Assembly: GCA_038093515.1 (NCBI GenBank)
Contig: JBBPSI010000034.1
Coordinates: 62,001-126,000, forward strand
Source: Butyriboletus loyo
Taxonomy: Eukaryota; Basidiomycota; Agaricomycetes; Boletales; Boletaceae
DNA length: 64,000 nucleotides
Direction of reading: 5' to 3'
Made by a program: the position numbers and the translations under genes. The notes beneath the pieces were generated by a model, which did not search any database, was not told where the DNA came from, and saw nothing but the letters and a program-made list of their open reading frames with translations. Within the stretch, counting starts at the first letter, position 1, and the number at the start of each line of letters is the position of its first letter. Below, piece after piece: positions 22,168 to 34,000 of this stretch.

Positions 22168-22836
22168 TCAGAGCTTCTTCAAGAAAGCTGCTAACCCTTC
22201 ATGACCCTCTTTTCTTCCCCTATGTGCTTTCACGACTTCCTCCCTCTGACGATCGCGAGAAAGCATGTCCCTCAAAGCTGATTTTTTCGTATTACTAGAT
22301 TTGGGATGAGACTGTCGACCTGGTAATGGTGGAACGGGCACGCATATGGACGTTGGGCTAGTCCCTGCAACGGGTCGGAGAATGTCAATAGGTGGCGACT
22401 CTTGACCTATCTCCTTGGTCTGTTGGATGGTTGGCACAGTCTCCGATTTCGGCGAACCGCGCGGTAACTGGATCGACACGGAGGAGTGGTCGATGGATGG
22501 ACTGATGGGTGCGTCGATCGAGAAGCCGCATACATGACATCTTCTCTGGAGAGCCTTCGGACGCGAGGGCGTGGCGCGTCTTCGTTTCTTCCTCGTAGAG
22601 GGATCGACGAGGTATGTTGGATGATCACCGGAGAAGCGATATGTGCCACATTTCGGACAATGGGAAGGGTGTAACATTGCAGAGGTTTCTGGATGAAGCG
22701 CTGCGACGCGTGAGGCGTGAAGTGCGGAGAGAGCAGGCGAGATTGAGTGCAATGCGCATGGTATGTTCAGTCGATATTGAATTGTCGTTGCACGTTCTGT
22801 GTCCGGGTTCATCATGTTCCTCAAGAGAGTATGCAT
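22168..22836 (-). CDS. Rpr2/Rpp21-like zinc-ribbon protein
   Basis: A single open frame of about 220 residues. After an Ala/Ser/His-rich helix (SPALSALHASRVAALHPET) it has HCPKCGTYRFSG, a basic stretch RKKRRRATPSRPK, and then RRCHVCGFS. Two CxxC knuckles separated by a basic loop are the layout of the Rpr2/Rpp21/Snm1 family, small subunits of RNase P or MRP. The C-terminal half is Pro/Ser-rich and ends in a Lys/Arg-rich stretch with LRDMLSRDRQREE. The frame stays open upstream to 22959, so the start is uncertain: the ATG at 22836 is my choice, and a spliced first exon is possible. Whether it is a true RNase P subunit or a family relative cannot be told by eye. Confidence 0.55.
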   Translation of the reverse strand: MHTLLRNMMNPDTERATTIQYRLNIPCALHSISPALSALHASRVAALHPETSAMLHPSHCPKCGTYRFSGDHPTYLVDPSTRKKRRRATPSRPKALQRRCHVCGFSIDAPISPSIDHSSVSIQLPRGSPKSETVPTIQQTKEIGQESPPIDILRPVAGTSPTSICVPVPPLPGRQSHPKSSNTKKSALRDMLSRDRQREEVVKAHRGRKEGHEGLAAFLKKL

Positions 22837-22992
22837 TGTCTTCCAAATCGGGAAGGTGTTGTCGTTGGTGGGGCCACGAGGATTCAGGTTCGAAGAAGGA
22901 CCTATTGTGTTTTTTGTACGGTATCCACGCGCCGAACCTTTGTCCTCCCCCGTTATCAAAGCTTCTGGTCGACCACCATTTTTCTAACCACC

Positions 22993-24575
22993 ATGATCCT
23001 TTCAAAGCGTGCTCAGCCATCCCATATGTCCTATCCCATGAACTCGGAGCTGGCTCCTTGTTTATCATCTCCCGAACTCCTTGCTTCTCCATCCAACACG
23101 CCCCTGCGCGGTCATAAGCACACGTTGTCCAAGCCAATGTCATGGCTCAGTCGCAGCTCTTCTTCCACCTCCAGTCGTTCTATCCCTCACGCTGCTCCCA
23201 AGCCATATCGAATATCTGAACCAAAACTTGGTAGCTCTTCAGAACAATCCAGTCTCCGCCGTAGTGGACCGCTTGGTGCTGGCGCAACAATTGTGCGCAC
23301 GCCTCAAGAGGCATTGTCTGGCTCACCCCACGCATTTGAACTGACAAGTGAGGATGACTCGGAGGGTGCCAAGACAGATACCCCGTTGCATGATACAGAG
23401 AAAAATGAAAGCGGATTTCTCCCGTTGCGCCCGTCTAGCCCCCCTCTTCCACCACTGCCCGATATTTCCGATGCAGAAGCAGAAGCCAGACAGTCTGTTA
23501 GTTCGACAAGCGCTCCTTTGTCGGACCAAGTTCGGCATTCCAACTCGTCAAGTTCCCCATCTCCTGCAGCTCACCGCTCTTCTTCACGGCCTACCTTGCT
23601 AGTATACTCAAACGCTCCTTCTCGTTCAATGATTGCCCTTCCAGTTGACGCTGACCCGATTCCACCACAACCTCCCTTTGAGGCCGTCCTCCTTTCATCC
23701 ATCCCGGACCGCACGATCGACCCCTCCAAACTCATAGTCACACTGGAGACATGCACCACTGCCTACCGAACCACGCTACGATCCTTGATATCCCGGCCCT
23801 CTCACCTCTCCCGCTATATTCTGTCCTTGTTGTCGCCTTCTTCCGAGACAGCGTCAATGTATTCAAATACCAGCGCTGACGCATCGCTGGCTCAGCACAA
23901 CAATTGGTTCGATTCGGTCTTTCGTGATCATTTTGCTTCCTCTGGTTGCCTACCTCAGTTCTCCACTGGTATCCACCTTTTTCTCGACAGACCGAGCACT
24001 CCGTAAGTAACCAAGCTGATGTGTGGCTTCCCACAACTTCTGACTTTCTCTCTCCCTTTCTCTTGGGTAGTTACACGCACGTTCTAGCCTATCTTCGATC
24101 CCCTCCAAGCACTCCGGAACAACCAGAGACGCTACCGCGGGCGGTACAACACGGATCCACATCACCTTCACCCCTTGGGTCCCTGCTCGAACTGCGCGAC
24201 GAAGCAAACTATCTAGGACTCATCAAACTACACACGCTTTGTTGTCGCGAAATCGATCGTCTCCACCGCGCTGCGCTCCCGAACTCGGGTGGCTGTACGC
24301 TTCCGAGTCGTGGCAAGACCGGGTCGGAACATTCGTTCCACACGCTGGTGGAGCAATGTCAGTCTCAGACAGAGACTGCGAGTCGTCGGCCGTCTGAGTT
24401 CCAGCCTGAGGTAGCCAAGGGCAACGGTGCTGCTCGTACCACCAAATCTGCCACTCGCGAATCCAGCTCGAGTGCGTCGTGTGAAAACAAGGATGTGCTC
24501 GCCAGGGAACGAAGCAAACAACAGGGGAGAGGCACCAAGTGCGAGATGGGGTCACCCCCTCCAGGTTGGATCTAG
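22993..24575 (+). CDS. BTB/T1-domain protein with long disordered arms
   Basis: Two exons, 22993-24002 and 24071-24575, with a GTAAGT donor. The first 230 residues are Ser/Pro-rich. Residues about 240-420 read as a BTB fold of the T1/KCTD type: LIVTLETCTTAYRTTLRSL, then IHLFLDRPSTPYTHVLAYLR joined across the intron, an inserted Pro/Ser loop, then LLELRDEANYLGLIKLHTLC. The DRP...Y..VL.YLR and L.DEA.YLGL blocks are the diagnostic parts. The C-terminal 100 residues are charged and Ser-rich. KCTD-type domains commonly assemble into multimers and can bridge cullin-3, but no partner is visible here. The start at 22993 gives a typical fungal serine-rich opening; the frame is also open upstream. Confidence 0.6.
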
Positions 24576-25000
24576 GTTTGTAACACCACCGAGCAATGAC
24601 ATGTCTTTGCGCACCCAATGTGTCTGGTAATAATGTTCCTACAGTAACTCGCACTATCTTTTTAGCCACCGTCATACCCTCCAGGTTTCTTGTACTCTAT
24701 TGCTCTGTCTGATACCCATGCTTAATATGACGAGATCCTCTGTTGCAAGTAAACTACTACACGGAAACCTAGGACAGGACAGATGCACGTGATGGAAACT
24801 GTTTGAACAATCGTACCAAGGGAATAGGGCGACATGTAAACATCTCATAGACATACCCGTACAGAACCGGCGCATGAACAGGTCATGAGTCAGTACCAAA
24901 GAGAGAAAAGGAAAACGAAAGCATGCGGAATATCAACACTATCGTACAACAGATACACTCCAGAAAGCGAAAGGGATCGAAGGAAGGATTGTTGGGTAAC
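24576..25000. other. Tail-to-tail gap between BTB and SSD1 genes
   Basis: About 425 bases holding the 3' ends of two converging genes. No credible frame or repeat is seen. Confidence 0.5.
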
Positions 25001-28000
25001 TTATTTCTTCGGTTCAGCGTAGGGGTTAACACTGTACACTTTGATGACAGGGGGACTCTTGGTCAGGTCGGCCGTCACAATCACCTAGCACACTGGGTCA
25101 ATAACGTCTGAAAGGGAAGATGTGCTTACATACCGGAACCGTCATCAGCTCCTTGATATCCTGGATTTTGTGACCAGATAAGGTCGTCCTCAAACCTTCG
25201 AACACGGGTTCGATCTTGGCAGCAGAAAAGAGGCGTTGCCTCGATGTCTCTGCCTCTTTAACGGTTTCGCTGTCTCTGCCAAGCACTATCTCGTCTTCCT
25301 CAGCGTCGTCCTCATCGAAAAGAGCCTTCTCGTCGTGCAAGGAACGTGATGCCACTTCCATCTTAGCAGCGTGTGCCTCAGCATTCTGCTTGACCTTCTT
25401 CAAGTGTTCGTCATCGCTATTTTCTGCTAGCCAAGTGATAACATCCTTGCTGGACCAATAGATCTGAAGGGTATGGGTGTGTTCATCATACACGTGGTTC
25501 TAAATGGACGATGAGTGACCGGAAAGATCACTGAACCACCAGACTCACATCGATTGGCATCTGATCCACGTGGACTCTCTTTTCAATACCAAATTCGGGA
25601 ACCAGTACATCGAAGGCAGCCTCAAGCACATTGACAACCTTGGCCTGCCGGATAACCGGTCCATAACGGTAGGTCAAGTCCGAGATGAAGACACAGAGGA
25701 AGAGGTGGATGGACTGCTCTTGTGCCAATTTCGCAGAGTCTCGTTTACTAAAAGACATTCAGCAAGTGGATGAGCTTGGATGACGCAGGCGCATACATGT
25801 TGCATTGCTGAGCAATCTTCGCGACGGCATCTCTATCCATGGTAAACTTCGGGTCGCCTGTCGATATGGAATTAGTTCCTACCACAACGGTGGGGTCTTT
25901 CTACTCACCTCCACCTTGGAGAACAGATTCGAGTTGACGATGCACCAAAATGTCAGCATAACGCCGGATAGGGGAGGTGAAGTGTGTATAGAGAGGAACG
26001 TTAAGGGAATAATGACCATATTTGGCGATATCCAACATTCCGGCACAGAAATACTTGGCGCGTTGGGTGGCTTTAAAGACCAGTAGCTCGAGTACCATCC
26101 GAGCAGTAGGATTGGCGATTGTATCAAAGGATTTCATTATAGCCCCTGAGCTTGAATTATCTATATCCACGCCCAGACGCTTGGCGCGCTCGGAGAACAC
26201 ATTCTACCAAGCAATGTCAACACCAAGAAGAACATAGCGAGTGCAAGAGAAGTACCAGACGCCTTTCAATAGGGGAGTCGTGCCTACGCAGGAGTGCTTG
26301 CTCAGGGAGGTGAACGGCAATACGCTGAGCAATGGCAATGTTGGTCAAGAGCATGAACTGGAACTCTGGCTTAAGCCTCATACGATACTATAGTTCGGGT
26401 GGTGCATACCTCCTCGACCAGGTCGTTGGCGTCGTTGCGGTCGCCTTGTGAACAATCCGCGGGAAGGCCATTCTCGTCCAGCGTGAATGATAGGGTTGAG
26501 GAGGAATGCGTCAAGGCACCTTCTTGATGACGTCTGGCACGAAGTTGGCTCGCGATATCGTACAGTGCTCTCACATCATCCTCGATCGCAGATACACTAT
26601 GTTCCGGTGACACAGAGAGCTCACTTAATGCCTGCCCATTAATTGCTTTCTTTGCGTCAGCATAGGACAGTTTCGCTGCAGACCTTTCGAACAGTCTTAG
26701 TATATTAACATAAACAGACTTAGTCCAACTCACTTGATAATCGTCTTCCCAAACCACTTATTGACCACTTTCCCTTCGGGTGTCATTGTAAAGACAGCGG
26801 AGAAAGCGAGACGTTCGATGTTGGGAACAAGGCTGCAGACATGCTCGCTCAGCGTAGGGGGTAACATCGGAACTGCTCTTTGAACGAGGTACACGCTTGT
26901 AGCTCGCTTGCGAGCATCGCGATCAAGCGCAGTATTGGGTTTCACGAAGAAGGATACGTCTGAAACGTGGACACCGACGTCGTAAGTACCATCATCATTC
27001 GCCTTGATGGACAAGGCATCATCCAAGTCTTTGGCCGCATCCGGGTCGATGGTGAAAATTCGCTCTTGGCGCAAGTCCCTACGGATTTCATACTCCCTCT
27101 CAGGAATACTGGTGTACGGCGTGAACGGAAAATCTAGGGCAATGAATGGATAACGCACGTCCAAGGAGTGGGAGGGAGGCACTTGAGCACACTCTCGGAA
27201 AATTCTTCGGTAGGGAAGTTGCAATCTTTTAATAAGGCACTAGTCTCGACTTCAATATCCCCAATAGGACCAAGCTCTTCAGCCAGAGTGCCAAAAGGAT
27301 GGAGAGAAGAGATAGGCTACACCCTAGGTCAGAAAAAGAATGAGTTGAGAACTCGAGGACGTACATGACGCTTGATGCAGGCGACGAACAACCTATTAGC
27401 ATAGATCTCAGGATTCAGAACGAAATCTGCGGGCGCTTGTTCAGTGGGGATAGCAATCAGCGGTACGCGCTTGTCAGTCGGCTTGAACCAGACGATCTTG
27501 GGACGTTCGATCGGTCCACGTCGTGGTTCGTCACCACGGTCACCCTCCCGTTCTCGGCGTTCAGCCTCCTGCTTCTCTTTGGTGGCTGCAGAAGACGGAC
27601 GTAAAAGACCAAGTGTTCCAGAAAAGAGCTGTCCCGGCATGCGTTCAACCACTGCTACGACGTGTCCAGCAAACTGCGGCTTGACTTCGTCTGTGACCCT
27701 GAGCACAAATGTTAGTATCATCTGAGATTACATTGTTAAACTTATCATACTCTTCATCCTCGAACAACATCAACCCCTGGCCTTCAACCTCAACGTCATC
27801 CTTCTTCTTGTCATCCTTGCGACCTGCACTGGTCCTCAGATCGTAGGCAGAGTTCTCTTCCTTCTTGCGCTTCTTCTCTTCCTTCTCCTTCTTGGTCTCC
27901 CACACTTCATCAACATCAAGGAGCTCGACAGCAACAATATCGCCCTCCAGGGCACGATTACGATCCTTAGAACCGCAAATGTAGATATCGGCATCCAAGA

Positions 28001-29977
28001 CCTCGGTGGCAACATACGCATCCGACCTGTTGCGCTTGTTGACGCGAAGGATACCCACAACTAGCTTTCCTGCGGCCAAGAGGGGGGGAAGAGAAGCTTG
28101 CGGAAGATAAGGAGCGAAAAGAGACTTGCGCTGTGGCTGACTCGACTGTTGTTGCAGTTGGGACTGAAACTGTTGTTGTTGCTGCTGCTGCTGCTGCAAC
28201 AGACTCACACCCCCCATGCTTAAGCCCATCATGTTAGCGGCCATCATGTTCGGCAACATGTTCGGGAAAGAGAATGAAGGCATCTTGTGGTGGTGACCAC
28301 CGGCAGCAGCACGAAACTGTTGCAAACTTTGTAGCTGAGCCTGCGCTTGCGCGAGGTCAGCGGCAAATGCGTTGTTGCCTTGAATCACGCCACCATCTGT
28401 GTCAGATAGGTCAGCGACGAGTAAACCAGCAGAAGTTGATACACACTGATTCTCCAGCTAGAGTCAGCCCGGGATGTCGTACGCGAGTGACCCCCGAAGG
28501 GTGAAGTGAAACTATCCTCAAAGCCGTCCTGGCCGCTGTAAGGGAAATTCACAGAACCAAGATTGTTGTGAGAAGTGCTAGATTTGTTGACGACATTAAC
28601 ACTGTGTCTCCTTCCGTGGCCACGAGGTAGACCAGCTGGCTGTGAGTCAGGACCAATACCTAGATTAGCCATAGAGTTGAACTGGCCCATTGGAGCGGTG
28701 AAACCAGTGACATTGTTGTTCCCCGTAATGCTTACGGGCAGGGTGCTCTGGACGCGTCTATGCCTGTTGGGCGCAAGACCAGGAGTTTGGAGAGAAAGAA
28801 CCTGGTTAGAAGCTAATTGTTGTTGGTAAAGCGCTTGTTGCTGTTGTTGAAGGGCCTCTATCTGGCTTTGAATAGCAATCTAGAAGAGATGAGTCAAGAC
28901 AAGGATGGCAGAACGTATTATGCGTACCTGCTCGGCCATAATGCCAGTGAAGTCGTTCTCCGCCCTCCTGTGGTTCTGGTCGTGGACAAGACCTTCGGAA
29001 GGTGCACTCTGCTGCTGTGGGAATTGGAATCCAACATCGTCTTCGTTCAGCGGACCCATGGGCACGTTAGAACTCGCGCGCCGGCGAGCACCAAACATGA
29101 AGTTCGGGGCAAGCTGGGGACGCCCGGTAGGACCAAGAATATCCTGTTCTTGCTGGGCGGCCAGGGCGGCAAAACGGGGCGCCATGAAACTTTGAGATTG
29201 AGACCGGGCTTGATGGCCAGGATTAGGGAAGAAACTCTCAGAAATTTCTCCGTCTTCAAAGGACACGCCGGTTCCGTCCTCCACATCTTCGATCATCGCA
29301 CCAAGGTGAGGCGAAAAGGAATTGAAATTTCCAGAGAGAGCGGATGCACCAAGCGATGCAACTTTGCGGTGCCGGGCAGCATCTGACAAGGCAGAAGCAG
29401 GGAAGGCAGAAGCAGCGGGGTGAAAAACAGGTGCGTTTGCAGGAAGGTTAGAGATGGGTACTTGTGGAGCGTGCATAGAAGCAGCGAGCGAATTACTGGG
29501 AGGAGATACTTGGTTCGGAGTAGTTTTGAGATCAGCGATAACACGCTGGAGCGAAGACAATGCATCACTGGACTCCGAGGCAGAGGCGGGTGCGGGAGAA
29601 GAAGATTGACCCATCGAAGTCCGATCCTTGGCAGCACTGCTCCGATTCGCCTGCGAAGACGAAGGCTGGCGGTTGCGGTGATTGCCATTGCGTTGGCCAG
29701 CACCGCTCTGGCTCTTGTTGCGGGGCAGGTCGGATTTCTTGGCCTCCGTGGGTTTCTTGCTAGATTCGGAACCGGATTCTGTACCCGCAGCAGGGGTAGC
29801 GGATTTCTTGCTGCCGGTCCTGGAAGAGGGGCGTGGGGCGCCTGGGAGATTTCCCGCAGCGGAGGAAGGTCTGGCATTCGAAGGAGTCCTCTTGGATCCG
29901 CGGGAGATGCTGGGGGTCGAGGTCGACTTTGTAGCGTCGCCCCTCTTGGGTTGGTTGAGTGTCGACTCGTCTGTCAT
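25001..29977 (-). CDS. SSD1: SSD1/DIS3L2-like RNB-family RNA-binding protein
   Basis: A large multi-exon gene, over 1,300 residues. The N-terminal 600 residues are disordered (Ser, Ala, Pro, Asn), with a run of nine glutamines and other Gln-rich stretches. Two cold-shock folds follow ([40 protein letters not shown]). The RNB domain has ALDFPFTP, then [15 protein letters not shown] at 27006-27050, [12 protein letters not shown] and [20 protein letters not shown]. An S1-like end finishes at [15 protein letters not shown] residues (stop 25001-25003). Yeast Ssd1 is a translational repressor of cell-wall mRNAs and is described as catalytically dead. Here the D-x5-D-x-DD aspartates of active RNase II enzymes are all present. 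I use SSD1 for the family; DIS3L2 is equally apt. Confidence 0.88.
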
Positions 29978-30348
29978 TTCGTTCGTGGCGTTACTGGAAT
30001 TTGGCGTTATATGAATGTTTTTAGGTTATTTGAGTGTCTGAGAAGGATGACGTGGGCGATGAGAACGAAAGAAGGCGAGGAAGAGACGAACCTGGTGATA
30101 AGAAAGTGGTTGTATGCTGGAAGGCTTGCCCTGTAGGGCCTGTGAGGTGAATATGGAGGTGAATGCCGTGTGCAGGCGTGGATGGGAGTTTACTAGTTGT
30201 CGTCGCAGAGAGCGTCGCGGCCGCAACTCGGTGCCCTCATTTTTCCCTTGTCGATATTTCCCACGCTCGACACCGGGTAAGCGCTGCGCAGTTGGAACAA
30301 AATAAATAATTGACACACAGCCATCTAAGTATCTCTAATACAAATCCC
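29978..30348. other. SSD1 leader region and IDH2 3' region
   Basis: About 370 bases between two genes on the minus strand. No supportable gene. It must hold the SSD1 promoter and leader and the end of IDH2. Confidence 0.45.
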
Positions 30349-32137
<1,789 letters not shown>

Positions 32138-32593
32138 CTTCAAGACCGAAAGGGAGGAAAAGAGAGAGAATGTTACGATCAAAAAAAGTGTAAGCTTGGG
32201 CACACGGGTATACTCGGATTGGCCCGTGTGGGCGAGACATCTGTGCCCATTTAGGAAATCCTCACACATCCGTCGGATCAATTACAAACCCAGCTGAGCT
32301 TATGGTTGTCGTTTTAGTACACTAGTGTACAAAAGTGTAGATGTCTAAGTTCGACAACCTAGTCTGGGTTTAAAATAAAATTACAGTGGTCGTTTTGTAG
32401 ATCCTGTACACTATTAGTGGTACAAAAGTGTAGCCCGCTCCAATCAATTAATTTAATCAATATTTTGGCCCATAGGCTGTAGTATCTTGCTCAAGACGCA
32501 TTGAGAGGGTAGCAGGACCACTATAATACACGAAATGAACATGACGCTGGTAATATCCACCCAGCTGATGCGTAAGGTATGCATTTAGAAACG
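32138..32593. other. Gap with inverted and direct repeats
   Basis: About 455 bases between the start of IDH2 and the end of VPS24, both on the minus strand. It carries the repeats listed separately at 32305-32433. No coding frame is seen. Confidence 0.5.
32305..32433. repeat. Palindrome and paired direct repeats
   Basis: Two similar blocks, GTCGTTTTAG...GTACAAAAGTGTAG (32308-32340) and GTCGTTTTGT...GTACAAAAGTGTAG (32389-32433), share both ends exactly. The first contains a perfect 14-base palindrome, GTACACTAGTGTAC, and is bracketed by the inverted arms GTTGTCG (32305-32311) and CGACAAC (32352-32358). The second has GTACACTATTAGTGGTAC, a broken version of the palindrome. Confidence 0.6.
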
Positions 32594-33455
32594 TTAGCCG
32601 CTCAATAGTCCATCTAGCTGTTGCCGGTATTGCTCCATCGTCTTCTCCATCTCCTCCTCCTCCAACCGATCTTGCGTAGGCTCAAGTTCTTCGAGTCAAC
32701 AGACAACCAAATCAGACAGTATCACTGGACTTACTGGTAATTCCACCCCCACAGTGCCCGCTTGCCCGAGCTTGCCGTTGGTGAGCTCGAATAGCACTTT
32801 GTCTACTTCTGCGTCCGCTTCTTCCTCTATCTCTTCCTCTTCATCCATCTCCAGCATGTCTTCAAGCATCTCCTCCACAATACCAGCCTGAGCGGTCAAC
32901 TGAACACCTCTATTATTGATACAGAAAGTATCACACCTTTGTCATCTCCATGCTCATATCTCGCATGGCCTGACTAATCTGCGGAAGTTTGATGAGCGCA
33001 TTCGAGAGCTTCATGATCTCGGTGGATTTCTGCAGCGAACCAGTGACTTTCAACATTGCTAAGAAGAGTTTCAGAACCAAACTCGGATACTTGCACATTG
33101 CTGCTCACCGAGTTGCTGCGTCAACTGTGTCCCGATGGAACCTAGGCGCGCTTTGCTAACCGATAACCGGTCCTTCTGTTTGTGGCATCTTACAACCTCC
33201 CTGGCAAGTATCCGCGCGGACTTGGCATCTCCTTTGATTGCGAGCTGCTTTACCGTCAATCGCGCCTTGGCGGTGGCCGCGTCGAGCTGTGTAACGTGGA
33301 TCCTAAGCGACCTCGGCGATGTGTGGGGAATCCACGCTGCTGACCTGTCTCATCTCTCTGTCCAGCTGTCGACTCTCCGCACGTAGTTTACCTTGCCATA
33401 CTCGTACCTTTTCTTCTGGCGTTGGCCCGTACAGAAACCGGTTGATTGACTGCAT
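32594..33455 (-). CDS. VPS24: ESCRT-III subunit VPS24/CHMP3
   Basis: Minus-strand exons give MQSINRFLYGPTPEEKVRVW, KLRAESRQLDREMRQ, LDAATAKARLTVKQLAIKGD, AKSARILAREVVRCHKQKDR, SKARLGSIGTQLTQQL, SLQKSTEIMKLSNALIKLPQ, MRDMSMEMTKAGIVEEMLED, an acidic helix, and an end EKTMEQYRQQLDGLLSG. This is the usual length of about 210 residues: a basic helical hairpin, then an acidic C-terminal part. MxxAGIIEEML-type sequence is diagnostic of VPS24. It works with Vps2 and Snf7 in endosomal membrane scission. A classical MIM1 motif is not obvious at the C-terminus. The frame closes at 32594-32596. Confidence 0.9.
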
Positions 33456-33751
33456 GGGCCGATGGTGGGAGTGGAAGGTACTACCAAAAAGGGATATGAG
33501 TTCGGGCTATTCCATATTCGTCAACTTTCAGCTCAACGTCAACACCGACAGCAATACTGCGAATACATCGTCAAATCGTAGAAATGGTACTATGATCTGG
33601 GCACGGCACTCCCATTTTCTGCCAACGATAATTTCAAGACGAAAAGTCCTCACACTATCACTCGGGAGATACAAAAATGCCTTGACGGGAGACTAAAGGC
33701 TACCCAGACATTTCCTCACTATCATTCAGTACTGACACTTCCCTAACCCTC

Positions 33752-33967
33752 ATGCATACCACGCGTGCACTACTAATGAAGCAGGTCACCAAGCGGGCTC
33801 ACATCAAAGTTCAGCGCCAGGATTCCGAGCTACTTCATCGACAAAATGATGTGTACAAACCAGAGGGTGATCTGGGGCGTATTTGGAAGGTAAACTCCTG
33901 TAACATTGAATAGCTAATACATGCATCAAAGCAAAGCTCGTACAGTAGATACCTCCACCGAGCGTGA
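33752..33967 (+). CDS. Possible small protein of about 57 residues
   Basis: A short frame with MHTTRALLMKQVTKRAHIKV and then NDVYKPEGDLGRIWK ends at a plausible GTAAAC donor (33890). A following exon, 33932-33967, would add 11 residues before a stop. The basic start could be a mitochondrial targeting sequence. I do not recognise a family, the intron would be only 42 bases, and the frame might be chance. It sits between the starts of VPS24 and the end of the Zn2Cys6 gene, where a small gene would fit. Confidence 0.25.
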
Positions 33968-34000
33968 AACTCGAAGACGGACAGGTATGTCTATTGGCAT

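Noticed and set aside
29420..30136. 238-codon plus-strand frame
   Set aside because: Antisense shadow of the SSD1 N-terminal region, which has biased Ser/Ala/Pro codons.
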